A stretch of 64,000 nt of DNA, taken from assembly GCF_038452265.1 (NCBI RefSeq), contig NZ_CP151842.1, positions 2,976,001 to 3,040,000 on the forward strand, given 5' to 3'. Positions 46,619 to 55,734 of the stretch are shown one piece after another (within the stretch, counting starts at the first letter, position 1; the number at the start of each line of letters is the position of its first letter). Source of the DNA: Vibrio diazotrophicus. Lineage in GTDB: Bacteria > Pseudomonadota > Gammaproteobacteria > Enterobacterales > Vibrionaceae. The notes below the pieces were generated by a model. It searched no databases, was not told where the DNA came from, and saw only the letters and a list, made by a program, of their open reading frames with translations. The translations under genes and the position numbers were made by a program.

Positions 46619-47047
46619 TTAACCCTCTACCACTAGGCCCATTGAACGAGCAGTACCAGCGATAGAACGCTTCATCGCTTCGATGTCAGCACCAGTCATA
46701 TCAGCAGCTTTAGTTTCTGCGATTTCTTGGATTTGAGCGTCAGTGATAGTACCCACTTTTTCAGTGTTTGGACGACCAGAACCAGACTTGATACCAGCTG
46801 CTTTCTTAAGAAGAACTGCTGCAGGTGGAGTCTTAGTTTCGAATGTGAAAGAACGGTCGCTGTATACAGTGATAACAACTGGAGTAGGTAGACCTTTCTC
46901 GATAGATTCTGTACGTGCGTTGAACGCTTTACAGAATTCCATGATGTTCACACCACGTTGACCTAGAGCAGGACCAACTGGTGGACTTGGGTTAGCCATA
47001 CCCGCTGCAACTTGCAGCTTGATATAAGCTTCAACTTTCTTAGCCAT
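46619..47047 (-). CDS. rplK: 50S ribosomal protein L11
   Basis: L11 (142 aa) forms the GTPase-associated centre with 23S rRNA and is required for RelA activation in the stringent response. The proline-rich N-terminal motif GMANPSPPVGPALGQRGVNI and the C-terminal RNA-binding segment (AGTARSMGLVV) are intact. It is the first gene of the rplKA pair, with its own promoter at 47187-47215. Confidence 0.98.
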   Translation of the reverse strand: MAKKVEAYIKLQVAAGMANPSPPVGPALGQRGVNIMEFCKAFNARTESIEKGLPTPVVITVYSDRSFTFETKTPPAAVLLKKAAGIKSGSGRPNTEKVGTITDAQIQEIAETKAADMTGADIEAMKRSIAGTARSMGLVVEG

Positions 47048-47173
47048 GATATTTCCTAAATTTTGGGTTCAAACGCTAATTAACAATCAGCTCCCCGAAG
47101 TAACAAAACCAATTAAAGGTTTAGAAAACCTGATTCTCAAGTGGTAACACTCAAAAATGGTATTAATACCTGT

Positions 47174-47215
47174 AAAAAGGCGCGAAATTATAGCTAGCAT
47201 TCGCGCCTTAAACAA
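47174..47215 (-). promoter_or_regulatory. rplK promoter inside the nusG terminator
   Basis: On the minus strand TTGTTT (47210-47215) and TATAAT (47187-47192) are 17 bp apart. A 10-bp stem (AAGGCGCGAA with TTCGCGCCTT, 47177-47186 and 47200-47209) encloses a 13-base loop that contains the whole -10 element, and a run of five T follows (47174-47178). The element therefore looks like both the secE-nusG terminator and the rplK promoter. Confidence 0.75.
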
Positions 47216-47232
47216 GCCTAAAAGGTGTTTTT

Positions 47233-47781
47233 TTAGTCAACCTTTTCAACTTGTCCAAATTCAAGCTCAACTGGTGTCGCACGACCAAAGATCGATACAG
47301 ACACTTTCAGGCGGCTCTTCTCATAATCCACTTCTTCAACCGTACCGTTAAAGTCAGCAAATGGACCTTCGTTAACACGAACCACTTCACCCGCTTCGAA
47401 CATAGTCTTAGGACGTGGAGCTTCGCTCGCCTTCTCTAGACGGTTCAGAATCGCGTCTGCTTCTTTATCAGTAATTGGCGCTGGACGATCAGAAGTACCA
47501 CCAATGAAGCCCATTACACGAGGGACGCTACGTACTAAGTGCCAAGATTCATCATTCATAATCATTTGCACAAGCACGTAACCAGGGAAGAATTTACGTT
47601 CACTTTTACGGCGTTGACCCGCGCGCATCTCAACAACTTCTTCAGTTGGGACAAGCACTTCACCGAATAGATCTTCCATGCTGTGCATCTTGATATGTTC
47701 ACGTAGAGATTGTGCTACGCGACCTTCAAAGCCAGAGAAGGCTTGAACTACATACCAGCGTTTTTTTGGAGCTTCACTCAT
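47233..47781 (-). CDS. nusG: Transcription termination/antitermination protein NusG
   Basis: NusG (182 aa) binds RNA polymerase through its NGN domain (KRWYVVQAFSGFEGRVAQSL, FFPGYVLVQM) and Rho or ribosomal protein S10 through its C-terminal KOW domain (VRVNEGPFADFNGTVEEVD). It supports both Rho-dependent termination and boxA-dependent rRNA antitermination. It follows secE by 12 bases. Confidence 0.98.
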   Translation of the reverse strand: MSEAPKKRWYVVQAFSGFEGRVAQSLREHIKMHSMEDLFGEVLVPTEEVVEMRAGQRRKSERKFFPGYVLVQMIMNDESWHLVRSVPRVMGFIGGTSDRPAPITDKEADAILNRLEKASEAPRPKTMFEAGEVVRVNEGPFADFNGTVEEVDYEKSRLKVSVSIFGRATPVELEFGQVEKVD

Positions 47782-47793
47782 GTATTAAACCCT

Positions 47794-48171
47794 CTATACC
47801 CCAGTAGCAAAGGCCACTAGACGAACCATAATTCCGTCAATGCCCCAAAGTACTAGAGCCATTACAATACTTACCGCTAACACAATTAGTGTTGTTTGCA
47901 TCGTTTCTTGGCGTGTAGGCCAAACAACTTTACGAACTTCCATTCGTGATTCACGTGCAAAACTAATTGCGGCTTTGCCTTTTGATGTTGTTGCAGCGAC
48001 GCCTAGCGCAGCAGCAATTAACACAATTACACCTGCAGCGCGAATCACTACAGACAATTCACCATACAGGTAATTACCCACAACAGCGGCAGCTAGCAGA
48101 ACGAAAGTGACAATCCACTTAAATGTATCTGCTGCATTTGAGCTATCAGGAGCTTCAGCATTTGCTTTCAT
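47794..48171 (-). CDS. secE: Preprotein translocase subunit SecE
   Basis: SecE (125 aa) clamps SecY in the SecYEG translocon. Three membrane segments are visible (about residues 19-36, 43-62 and 94-115), and the conserved amphipathic region ESRMEVRKVVWPTRQETMQT precedes the last helix. ATG 48171 is chosen (MKANAEAPDSSNAADTFKW) because it gives the usual length; a start at 48237 would add 22 residues unlike the family. It is cotranscribed with nusG. Confidence 0.95.
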   Translation of the reverse strand: MKANAEAPDSSNAADTFKWIVTFVLLAAAVVGNYLYGELSVVIRAAGVIVLIAAALGVAATTSKGKAAISFARESRMEVRKVVWPTRQETMQTTLIVLAVSIVMALVLWGIDGIMVRLVAFATGV

Positions 48172-48307
48172 AAACCAACCTGTCACACAAGTCTTACTAT
48201 AGACGACAACAACCCCGCTGCTGCAGGGCAAATCCATAACATCAAGGTAAAATACCTCGATGCACTCTCTTTTTTATTTGTTAAAGAGCTAAATTCTTTA
48301 ACAAATA
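48172..48307 (-). promoter_or_regulatory. secE-nusG leader with an rRNA-type boxA in a hairpin
   Basis: On the minus strand GCTCTTTAACAA (48278-48289) is the 12-nt boxA core found in both rRNA boxA sites of this window. Most of it lies in the 3' arm of a 13-bp perfect hairpin (48275-48287 with 48295-48307, seven-base loop). A second, 10-bp hairpin with one G-T wobble follows at 48240-48262. I found no convincing promoter between the tuf terminator and the leader. Confidence 0.6.
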
Positions 48308-48362
48308 GTCCTGTTTTCACACTTGCTTGTATAAAAAACTAGCTAATGCTTAATACAGCGCA

Positions 48363-48392
48363 TAAAAAGGGCATCAAATGATGCCCTTTTTA
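48363..48392 (-). terminator. Terminator after tuf
   Basis: A 14-bp near-perfect palindrome (TAAAAAGGGCATCA and its complement) ends in five T, 19 bp after the tuf stop, separating tuf from secE. Confidence 0.85.
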
Positions 48393-48410
48393 CTAGTGTC
48401 ACGTCAAATC

Positions 48411-49595
48411 TTATTCAAAGATTTTAGCTACAACACCAGCACCAACTGTACGGCCACCTTCGCGGATCGCGAAACGTAGACCTTCATCCATTGCGATTGG
48501 AGCGATTAGCTCTACAATCATTTGGATGTTGTCGCCTGGCATTACCATTTCTACGCCTTCTGGTAGAGAGATATCACCAGTTACGTCAGTTGTACGGAAG
48601 TAGAACTGTGGACGGTAGCCTTTGAAGAATGGAGTATGACGGCCACCTTCATCTTTAGACAGTACGTATACTTCTGACTCAAACTTAGTGTGTGGAGTGA
48701 TTGAACCTGGTTTCGCTAGTACTTGACCACGTTCAACTTCGTCACGCTTAGTACCACGTAGAAGTGCACCAACGTTCTCACCCGCACGACCTTCGTCTAG
48801 AAGCTTACGGAACATCTCAACACCAGTACATGTAGTAGTTGTAGTGTCGTGGATACCAACGATCGCTACTTCATCACCTACACGTAGAATACCGCGCTCG
48901 ATACGGCCAGTTACTACTGTACCACGACCTTGGATTGAGAATACGTCTTCGATTGGCATTAGGAACGGCATGTCTACTGCACGCTCTGGCTCTGGAATGT
49001 ACTCATCTAGTGCTTTAGCAAGCTCGATGATTTTCTCTTCCCACTGTGCTTCGCCGTTTAGCGCGCCTAGTGCTGAACCTTGGATAACTGGTAGGTCATC
49101 ACCTGGGAAATCGTACTCAGATAGAAGTTCACGAACTTCCATTTCTACTAGTTCTAGTAGCTCTTCGTCATCTACCATGTCACATTTGTTCATGAATACG
49201 ATGATGTAAGGGATACCAACCTGACGGCCTAGTAGGATGTGCTCACGAGTTTGTGGCATTGGACCATCTGTTGCAGCAACAACTAAGATACCACCGTCCA
49301 TTTGCGCAGCACCAGTGATCATGTTTTTAACATAGTCAGCGTGTCCTGGGCAGTCTACGTGTGCGTAGTGACGAGCTGGAGTATCGTACTCTACGTGTGA
49401 AGTAGAGATTGTGATACCGCGCTCACGCTCTTCTGGAGCGTTATCGATAGATGCGAAGTCACGAGCTGAACCACCGTATACTTTTGATAGAGTAGTACAG
49501 ATAGCTGCTGTTAGAGTTGTTTTACCGTGGTCAACGTGGCCGATAGTACCAACGTTTACGTGCGGTTTCGTACGTTCAAATTTTTCTTTAGACAT
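48411..49595 (-). CDS. tuf: Elongation factor Tu
   Basis: EF-Tu (394 aa) delivers aminoacyl-tRNA to the ribosome. GTPase motifs GHVDHGKTTLTAAI, DCPGHADYVKNM and NKCDMVDD are intact and the C terminus GRTVGAGVVAKIFE is complete. By position (downstream of thrU-tyrU-glyT-thrT and upstream of secE) this is the tufB copy. The other copy would be downstream of fusA, outside the window. Confidence 0.98.
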   Translation of the reverse strand: MSKEKFERTKPHVNVGTIGHVDHGKTTLTAAICTTLSKVYGGSARDFASIDNAPEERERGITISTSHVEYDTPARHYAHVDCPGHADYVKNMITGAAQMDGGILVVAATDGPMPQTREHILLGRQVGIPYIIVFMNKCDMVDDEELLELVEMEVRELLSEYDFPGDDLPVIQGSALGALNGEAQWEEKIIELAKALDEYIPEPERAVDMPFLMPIEDVFSIQGRGTVVTGRIERGILRVGDEVAIVGIHDTTTTTCTGVEMFRKLLDEGRAGENVGALLRGTKRDEVERGQVLAKPGSITPHTKFESEVYVLSKDEGGRHTPFFKGYRPQFYFRTTDVTGDISLPEGVEMVMPGDNIQMIVELIAPIAMDEGLRFAIREGGRTVGAGVVAKIFE

Positions 49596-49699
49596 GAGTT
49601 GTCCCTCTAGGTACGGATTTAAGTGGCTTTATAAATGACCACGCAACCAAAAATTTGGTAGTAAAAAGTATATATCAAAAGGAAAAGTTTGCTTAGAGC

Positions 49700-49775
<76 letters not shown>

Positions 49776-49789
49776 ACTCTTAAATGGAG

Positions 49790-49864
<75 letters not shown>

Positions 49865-49898
49865 AACACGTAACTCTGAGAGCTATTTCCTAATAATA

Positions 49899-49983
<85 letters not shown>

Positions 49984-50052
49984 AAATTTTTACGCCACTT
50001 CTCTCATTAATAAGCAGTTTTCATTACAGAAAAGCTCTCACAAAGGAGAAAA

Positions 50053-50128
<76 letters not shown>

Positions 50129-50141
50129 ATAAGTGGTGCGC

Positions 50142-50170
50142 ATTCTAGTGAATGATTTATTGGCTTGCAA
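50142..50170 (-). promoter_or_regulatory. Promoter of the thrU-tuf operon
   Basis: On the minus strand TTGCAA (50165-50170) and TAGAAT (50142-50147) are 17 bp apart, with a GCGCACC discriminator, typical of stringent stable-RNA promoters. Confidence 0.85.
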
Positions 50171-50336
50171 TACTTATGAGAAAAAAAATGCGAAATTTCG
50201 CGTTCTTTTGTTTGTTCGATGATTTTTCAAGCGAATTCACGCCTAAACACTAAATATTCCATCTTTCTCGTTTGAATTGTGGCTACCATATTGTATGTTC
50301 GCTGGTCTTACTCTAATTTCGACAATTGAGCATGTT

Positions 50337-51260
50337 ATGACCCCATATTTGTCTTTTGATCGCCAACAATGGTCTGAACTTCGCAATTCAGTGCCAATGA
50401 TGCTGTCAGAAAGTGATCTGCAAGAGTTGCAAGGTATCAATGAGAATTTGACGGTAAAAGAGACTGTAGAAATCTATCTCCCTCTCGCTCGCCTTCTTAA
50501 CTTGTATGTCGCGGCAAGACAGAGTCGTAATAGCGTGCTCAATCAGTTTCTCGGTAATAAAGAAAGCGCTCCCCCTTTTATCATTGGGATTGCAGGCAGT
50601 GTCGCTGTGGGAAAGAGTACAACAGCTCGCTTACTAAGAGCTTTGCTCGCCCGATGGGAAAACCATTCTAAGGTTGAACTCGTCACGACCGATGGCTTTC
50701 TACATCCAAATAGAATATTGGAAGAGCGCGGTATTATGCATAAGAAAGGATTTCCTGAATCTTATGATATACGTAGCCTTGTTCAATTTGTTTCCGATGT
50801 CAAAGCAGGGAAACCGAATGTCGAAGTCCCTGTTTATTCACACCTGACTTATGACATCACAGAGCAGAAGAAAGTTGTCGATCGCCCTGACGTATTGATC
50901 ATAGAAGGGCTCAATGTTCTACAAAGTGGCATGGATTATCCGCACGATCCTCATCGAGTGTTTATTTCTGATTTTCTTGATTTCTCTATCTATGTCGATG
51001 CAGATAGCCAGATGATCGAAAAATGGTATGTTGAACGCTTTATGAAATTCAGAGACAGTGCATTCAAAGAGCCGGGTTCTTATTTCAGCCATTACACTTC
51101 ATTAAGCACAGAAGAAGCCATCGCAAAAGCGAAACAAATTTGGCATTCAATTAATGGTAAGAACCTACAAGGGAACATTCTTCCTACGAAAGAACGGGCT
51201 CAACTGATTTTGAAAAAAGGCCTCAACCATACCGTGGAAGAGATACTTCTTCGTAAGTAA
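50337..51260 (+). CDS. coaA: Pantothenate kinase (type I)
   Basis: CoaA (307 aa) phosphorylates pantothenate, the first and regulated step of coenzyme A synthesis. The P-loop GSVAVGKSTTARLL, TTDGFLHPN, FPESYD, PVYSHLTYD and EGLNVLQSGMDYPHDP match E. coli CoaA closely. ATG 50337 (MTPYLSFDRQQW) corresponds to residue 9 of the E. coli protein. A start at 50277 is in frame, but its extra residues look unrelated. Confidence 0.95.
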   Translation: MTPYLSFDRQQWSELRNSVPMMLSESDLQELQGINENLTVKETVEIYLPLARLLNLYVAARQSRNSVLNQFLGNKESAPPFIIGIAGSVAVGKSTTARLLRALLARWENHSKVELVTTDGFLHPNRILEERGIMHKKGFPESYDIRSLVQFVSDVKAGKPNVEVPVYSHLTYDITEQKKVVDRPDVLIIEGLNVLQSGMDYPHDPHRVFISDFLDFSIYVDADSQMIEKWYVERFMKFRDSAFKEPGSYFSHYTSLSTEEAIAKAKQIWHSINGKNLQGNILPTKERAQLILKKGLNHTVEEILLRK

Positions 51261-51271
51261 CGATAAAACAT

Positions 51272-51297
51272 AAAAAGAGGCCTCAGCCTCTTTTTTA
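51272..51297. terminator. Bidirectional terminator between coaA and birA
   Basis: A 10-bp stem (AAAAAGAGGC with GCCTCTTTTT, loop CTCA, 51272-51295) lies between convergent genes and touches the birA stop codon. Confidence 0.9.
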
Positions 51298-52257
51298 TTC
51301 GTTGTTTCTTAAGGAAATCTCGCCACCGATAAAACTCTTAATGCCTTGTTCTGTTTCCAATAGAACACCACCTTGCTCATCAATACCACGTTCTATTCCC
51401 GTGACCTCATTCGTTCCCATAATGAGCTTAACTTTACGCCCGATAAAGTTATCTAAGCGATTCCAACGTTCTACAAAGTTTTGCATACCGTGAATTTCGT
51501 AATTCTTTAACGCTGTATCTAGGGTGTTAATAAACTCTGCAGCCAAAACATTGCGATCAATATGATCGGTACCGATCACCTCAGACAAACTTGCCCAAGG
51601 CTGATCGATAGCAGAATCACGATCTTGCATCGCCAAATTCATACCCATACCGATAACCAAGTGTGCTGCGCCACCGGCTTGACCTGACATCTCGACTAAT
51701 ATGCCCGCCAGTTTTCGGTCTTGATAATAAAGGTCGTTTGGCCATTTCAGTTTCACACCTTCCAAGCCCATATTTTCTAGAGCCTCTACCATAGCAACAC
51801 CAACAACAAGGCTAAGCCCCATCGCTGCAGCCATACCAGCATCAAGACGCCAGTACATTGATAAATATAGGTTTGCACCGAATGGCGATACCCAATGGCG
51901 TCCACGTCTGCCTCGACCACTCTCTTGATACTCAGCAATACAAACCGTACCGGACTGCAAGTTGGCAGTATTATCAATCAAGTACTGGTTGGTTGAGCCG
52001 ATTACTGGATGAAGCTCTACCGGATTTGAAACCTTTGATTGGATTAAAGTTTCATCCAACATGATCAGCGGTTGAGACAATTGATATCCTTTTCCTTGAA
52101 CACGGAAGATATCAACGCCCCACTCCTGAATGCCTTTGATATGCTTACTGATCGCCGCACGAGACATTCCAAGATCTTCGCCTAACGATTCTCCCGAGTG
52201 AAAAGAGCCATCAGATAGCTTACTCAGTAACTTTAACTTTACGTCTGGATTTTTCAC
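51295..52257 (-). CDS. birA: Biotin-[acetyl-CoA-carboxylase] ligase and biotin operon repressor
   Basis: BirA (320 aa) attaches biotin to the acetyl-CoA carboxylase carrier protein and, as biotinyl-AMP-bound dimer, represses biotin genes. The N-terminal winged helix (SGESLGEDLGMSRAAISKHI) precedes the ligase domain with the GRGRRGRHWVSPFGANLYLS biotin loop and KWPNDLYY. The start is GTG at 52257, directly after the murB stop. Confidence 0.96.
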   Translation of the reverse strand: MKNPDVKLKLLSKLSDGSFHSGESLGEDLGMSRAAISKHIKGIQEWGVDIFRVQGKGYQLSQPLIMLDETLIQSKVSNPVELHPVIGSTNQYLIDNTANLQSGTVCIAEYQESGRGRRGRHWVSPFGANLYLSMYWRLDAGMAAAMGLSLVVGVAMVEALENMGLEGVKLKWPNDLYYQDRKLAGILVEMSGQAGGAAHLVIGMGMNLAMQDRDSAIDQPWASLSEVIGTDHIDRNVLAAEFINTLDTALKNYEIHGMQNFVERWNRLDNFIGRKVKLIMGTNEVTGIERGIDEQGGVLLETEQGIKSFIGGEISLRNNE

Positions 52258-53316
52258 TCATGATTCTCCAATCAAACAACTCAAATACGTTTCTTTGTCT
52301 CGCCCCATGAAGCGAACTTCATGTTCCAACAATACACCATACGTCTCTAGTACTTTACTTCGGACTATGCCAGCCAATTCAACGATATCTTGGGCTGTGG
52401 CATTGCCTTTGTTAATCAATACTAAAGACTGATTAGGATGAACCTGAGCTCCGCCATGTACTGTTCCTTTAAGTCCCGCATGTTCAATGAGCCATCCGGC
52501 GGCAAGCTTCACACCGTCAGCAACCGGATAGGCGACAATATCTGGAAATGAAGACTTTAGCATTTCAAAATGCTGCTCGATAACAACGGGGTTTTTGAAG
52601 AAACTTCCAGCATTTCCGATGACAGCAGGATTAGGTAATTTTTCACTACGAACCTGACATACACGCTCAAACACTTGTCTGGCAGAGCAGTCTTCGCCGA
52701 GTTCTTTTAAAGGACCATAGTTAATGTTTGGTTGCCAATGCTTAGTGAGTTTAAGACCCACTGCGACGACGATTGCCTTGTTATAAAGCGTTTTCTTAAA
52801 AATAGAATCTCGGTAGCCAAAAGCACATTCTTCTTTAGTGAGACGCTTAACTTGCAATGAATCTAGGCAAAGGTAGTCAACGTATTCACACACATCTTGA
52901 AACTCTACCCCATAAGCGCCAATGTTTTGTATTGGAGCAGAACCGGCGCATCCGGGAATCAAAGCCAAGTTCTCTAACCCTGATATATTCTCGTTTATAC
53001 TCCATTCAACGAGATCCGGCCAATCTTCCCCGCCCTCTACATGCAAATAATGAAAGTCTTCATCTTGAGTGTGCTTAATGCCAAGCATACGGTTAACCAT
53101 GATCAAACCTTGATAGGTCTCGGTAAAAAGCATGTTGCTCCCCTTACCTAACATCAATTTGGGCAAAGCTTTAAGCAGTGGAGAACGATACACTTCTTTT
53201 AGATCATCGACTGTTTCAATGAATACTAATGTATGGCATAACTGCTCAATGCCAAACGTATGATAAGGGGCTAAATTCACATCGTGATGTAATTGCAAAG
53301 GGCTATGTAATTGCAT
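52258..53316 (-). CDS. murB: UDP-N-acetylmuramate dehydrogenase
   Basis: MurB (352 aa, type I) reduces enolpyruvyl-UDP-GlcNAc to UDP-MurNAc using FAD and NADPH. The FAD-binding segment (LMLGKGSNMLF), IPGCAGSAPIQNIGAYG, FGYRDSIFKK and the catalytic Ser in GNAGSFFKNP are present. birA follows with no gap, the same murB-birA pairing as in E. coli. Confidence 0.96.
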   Translation of the reverse strand: MQLHSPLQLHHDVNLAPYHTFGIEQLCHTLVFIETVDDLKEVYRSPLLKALPKLMLGKGSNMLFTETYQGLIMVNRMLGIKHTQDEDFHYLHVEGGEDWPDLVEWSINENISGLENLALIPGCAGSAPIQNIGAYGVEFQDVCEYVDYLCLDSLQVKRLTKEECAFGYRDSIFKKTLYNKAIVVAVGLKLTKHWQPNINYGPLKELGEDCSARQVFERVCQVRSEKLPNPAVIGNAGSFFKNPVVIEQHFEMLKSSFPDIVAYPVADGVKLAAGWLIEHAGLKGTVHGGAQVHPNQSLVLINKGNATAQDIVELAGIVRSKVLETYGVLLEHEVRFMGRDKETYLSCLIGES

Positions 53317-53377
53317 GAGACTCTTCAGATAAACTAAACTTCGGACATTCTACAACAGATGCCATGATAAGACACAA

Positions 53378-53818
53378 ATGCCTGAACTCAAGTTTGGACA
53401 CTTAGATCCAATAAAACTCCCACTGCTTAAACGCTTCTACAAACAACATTACCCAAGCACTAAACCTAAAAGTGACGAATTATCGATTGTTGCGTATAGC
53501 GATTTTTCTATGGTTGCTGTAGTACGATTTCGCTCGATTGCAGAATGTAGGTTGCTAACTGGGATGGCTGTAGATGAATCCAAAAGAGGGGAAGGTATAG
53601 GCTCTCAACTACTCAACTATTGCTTAAACGAGGTTTTGGCCAAAAATGATTTTTGTTTTTCTTATACCCATCTACAAAACTTCTATGAACAGGCTAACTT
53701 CAAAAAAATAGATATTGAAGAATTACCAAATGACCTTAGAACCTTATTTCTTAGATACAGTCAAAACGGTAAAGATCTCATTCCAATGCAGTTTTTTGCC
53801 GAGCGCAGTGAAGTTTAA
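53378..53818 (+). CDS. GNAT family N-acetyltransferase
   Basis: A 146-aa protein with a GNAT acetyl-CoA-binding motif (MAVDESKRGEGIGSQLLNYCL, about residues 65-85) and the usual alpha/beta order. The substrate is unknown. It is divergent from murB and lies 92 bp before pssA on the same strand. Confidence 0.85.
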   Translation: MPELKFGHLDPIKLPLLKRFYKQHYPSTKPKSDELSIVAYSDFSMVAVVRFRSIAECRLLTGMAVDESKRGEGIGSQLLNYCLNEVLAKNDFCFSYTHLQNFYEQANFKKIDIEELPNDLRTLFLRYSQNGKDLIPMQFFAERSEV

Positions 53819-53867
53819 ACAGCTTTTCTAGCCTTTTGTTTCACTAGTTTGGTATTATCCGTTGTTC

Positions 53868-53891
53868 GCACATTTGCACATTTGCACATAA
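53868..53891 (+). repeat. Short tandem repeat upstream of pssA
   Basis: Three 8-bp units, GCACATTT, GCACATTT and GCACATAA, lie 20 bp before the pssA start codon. Confidence 0.7.
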
Positions 53892-53910
53892 GTAAGGTAA
53901 AGCATTCAAA

Positions 53911-55251
53911 ATGATCGCTCGTAGAAACCCATTCGACCAGCTGCCGACTATTGCGCAAGATCCGACTAAATTTGCCATTCTCTTCTCTGCCAAAGAATTT
54001 CGTACTCATCTCATTGAGTCAATTCGCCAGGCTAGTAAGCGAATTTACCTTGTAGCCCTATACCTAGAAGACGATGAAGCTGGCCGAGAGATTCTTACTG
54101 AGTTGTTCGAAGCTAAGCAACGTAATCCTGGATTAGATATTAATATATGTGTCGATTGGCACCGAGCACAACGCGGCCTAATAGGTAAAGCAACCTCCGA
54201 AGGTAATGCTGCGGCTTATAAAAAGTTTAACCAAGAGTACAAACATACCATTCCAACTTATGGAATCCCTGTACGCGGCCGTGAAGTTTTTGGCGTGTTA
54301 CATCTGAAAGGTTTTGTTATTGATGATACTGTCATATATAGCGGAGCCAGCTTAAACAACGTTTACCTACACTATAAAGAACGTTATCGCTTTGATCGGT
54401 ACCATTCAATCGAAAATGCCACCTTAGCTGACAGCATGGTCAAATTCGTTCAAGAAGAGATGTTAGCCCATCCTGCGGTTAATGATCTTAGTGCTCAAGA
54501 TAAACCAGCAACGAAAGAGATCAAAACCGATATTCGTCAATTCAGAGCTTCACTGGCTCAGGCAAGCTACAAGTTTGAACCGGATGTTGTTGCTCAGGAC
54601 AAAGTTGCTATTACCCCAATTGTTGGTTTAGGTAAGCGTCGTAACAGACTTAACCAATACATCGTACAACTTATCGCTCAAGCGAAAGATGAAGTATTCA
54701 TCTGCACACCTTATTTTAATTTCCCAAGAAGTATCGCAAAGGAAGTAAAGAAGGCGCTCAAACGTGGCGTTAAAGTACATATCATCATTGGCGATAAAAC
54801 AGCAAACGACTTCTACATTTCACCGGAAGAAGAATTCAAGACGATTGGCGGGCTACCTTATCTTTATGAGATAAACCTGCGTCGCTTCGCTAAAGCGAAT
54901 GAAGCTAACATTGCCAGCCGTAAACTGTCCATTCACCTATGGAAGCACGAAGACAATAGCTTCCACCTAAAAGGGATTTGGGTAGACAAACGCTATATGT
55001 TGTTAACGGGGAATAACCTAAATCCTAGAGCTTGGAAACTCGATTTAGAGAATGCTCTATTGGTAAAAGATGACTACCACTTGTTAACAGAGCAGTTTGA
55101 GAAAGAGATCCAAAACATTCTTCAGCATACTCACTTAGTTTGTACATACAGACAATTAGAGAAGCTTGAAGACTACCCAGAAGCGGTACAACGCTTAGTA
55201 CGGAAGATCACTCGAGTGAAAGCGGACAGAGTCTTAAAACAAATACTGTAA
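53911..55251 (+). CDS. pssA: CDP-diacylglycerol-serine O-phosphatidyltransferase, PLD type
   Basis: PssA (446 aa) makes phosphatidylserine from CDP-diacylglycerol and serine. It is the phospholipase-D-type enzyme of gammaproteobacteria, with two HKD-type motifs: HLKGFVIDDTVIYSGASLNN (about residue 131) and HLKGIWVDKRYMLLTGNNLN (about residue 350). The product is decarboxylated by Psd, encoded at 22961-23821. Confidence 0.95.
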   Translation: MIARRNPFDQLPTIAQDPTKFAILFSAKEFRTHLIESIRQASKRIYLVALYLEDDEAGREILTELFEAKQRNPGLDINICVDWHRAQRGLIGKATSEGNAAAYKKFNQEYKHTIPTYGIPVRGREVFGVLHLKGFVIDDTVIYSGASLNNVYLHYKERYRFDRYHSIENATLADSMVKFVQEEMLAHPAVNDLSAQDKPATKEIKTDIRQFRASLAQASYKFEPDVVAQDKVAITPIVGLGKRRNRLNQYIVQLIAQAKDEVFICTPYFNFPRSIAKEVKKALKRGVKVHIIIGDKTANDFYISPEEEFKTIGGLPYLYEINLRRFAKANEANIASRKLSIHLWKHEDNSFHLKGIWVDKRYMLLTGNNLNPRAWKLDLENALLVKDDYHLLTEQFEKEIQNILQHTHLVCTYRQLEKLEDYPEAVQRLVRKITRVKADRVLKQIL

Positions 55252-55266
55252 AAGCACATAATCAAG

Positions 55267-55295
55267 AAACCGACACCACTGTGTCGGTTTTTTTA
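55267..55295 (+). terminator. Terminator after pssA
   Basis: A 10-bp perfect stem (AAACCGACAC with GTGTCGGTTT, loop CACT) is followed by a T run. Confidence 0.9.
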
Positions 55296-55438
55296 TATCT
55301 GTTTTTAGAGGTAGTGAAACATTTAAGAATGTGTAATGAAAACGATGGAGGTGACTTCTTAAATTAATACCTAGGGCGTGTAAAGCTCAGATATTCTTAT
55401 CTTGCGCAGCTTACTTTCTATTTTGGTTTAGGGTATAC

Positions 55439-55540
55439 AGCGGAACCGCTGGAACTTCACATAGTTTGCTTTTTGTATCTACGTAGTGACAGACTGTTCG
55501 GCTCTTAAACAAAAGCAAGCAGCAGAACTACTGCTCCACA
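55439..55540 (-). pseudogene. Highly decayed tRNA-Asp copy
   Basis: On the minus strand the first 15 positions (GGAGCAGTAGTTCTG) differ from the intact tRNA-Asp at only two positions, and CTGTCAC of the anticodon loop is kept. The T-arm region is replaced by about 25 unrelated AT-rich bases and extra bases lie between D-arm and anticodon arm. It is the outermost and most decayed of three units spaced about 165 bp apart. The rest of 55297-55438 shows nothing I can name. Confidence 0.7.
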
Positions 55541-55565
55541 TCCGTTCGCCTTTCTCCAAATACAA

Positions 55566-55705
55566 AATATCCCTGTCATTTCTGACAAGGCTTCAAAATA
55601 GTCTCGGAGCGGACGGGACTTCCTATTACTTTACTTGGCGCGCCCCCCGGCGTGACAAGTCGGCTTTCTCTTAAACCAAGTGAAACCCACTGAGCTGCCG
55701 CTTCG
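55566..55705 (-). pseudogene. Decayed tRNA-Asp copy with its terminator
   Basis: The 3' acceptor segment and the anticodon-loop segment (CCCCGGCGTGAC as written) match the intact tRNA-Asp at 55768. About 23 bases replace the T-loop side of the T-arm, and about 12-17 extra bases interrupt the D-arm. A mutated copy of the adjacent terminator (55566-55593) accompanies it, so the duplicated unit was tRNA plus terminator. Confidence 0.85.
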
Positions 55706-55734
55706 TGTTGGTTCGTCTTTCTCCAGACGCAAAA

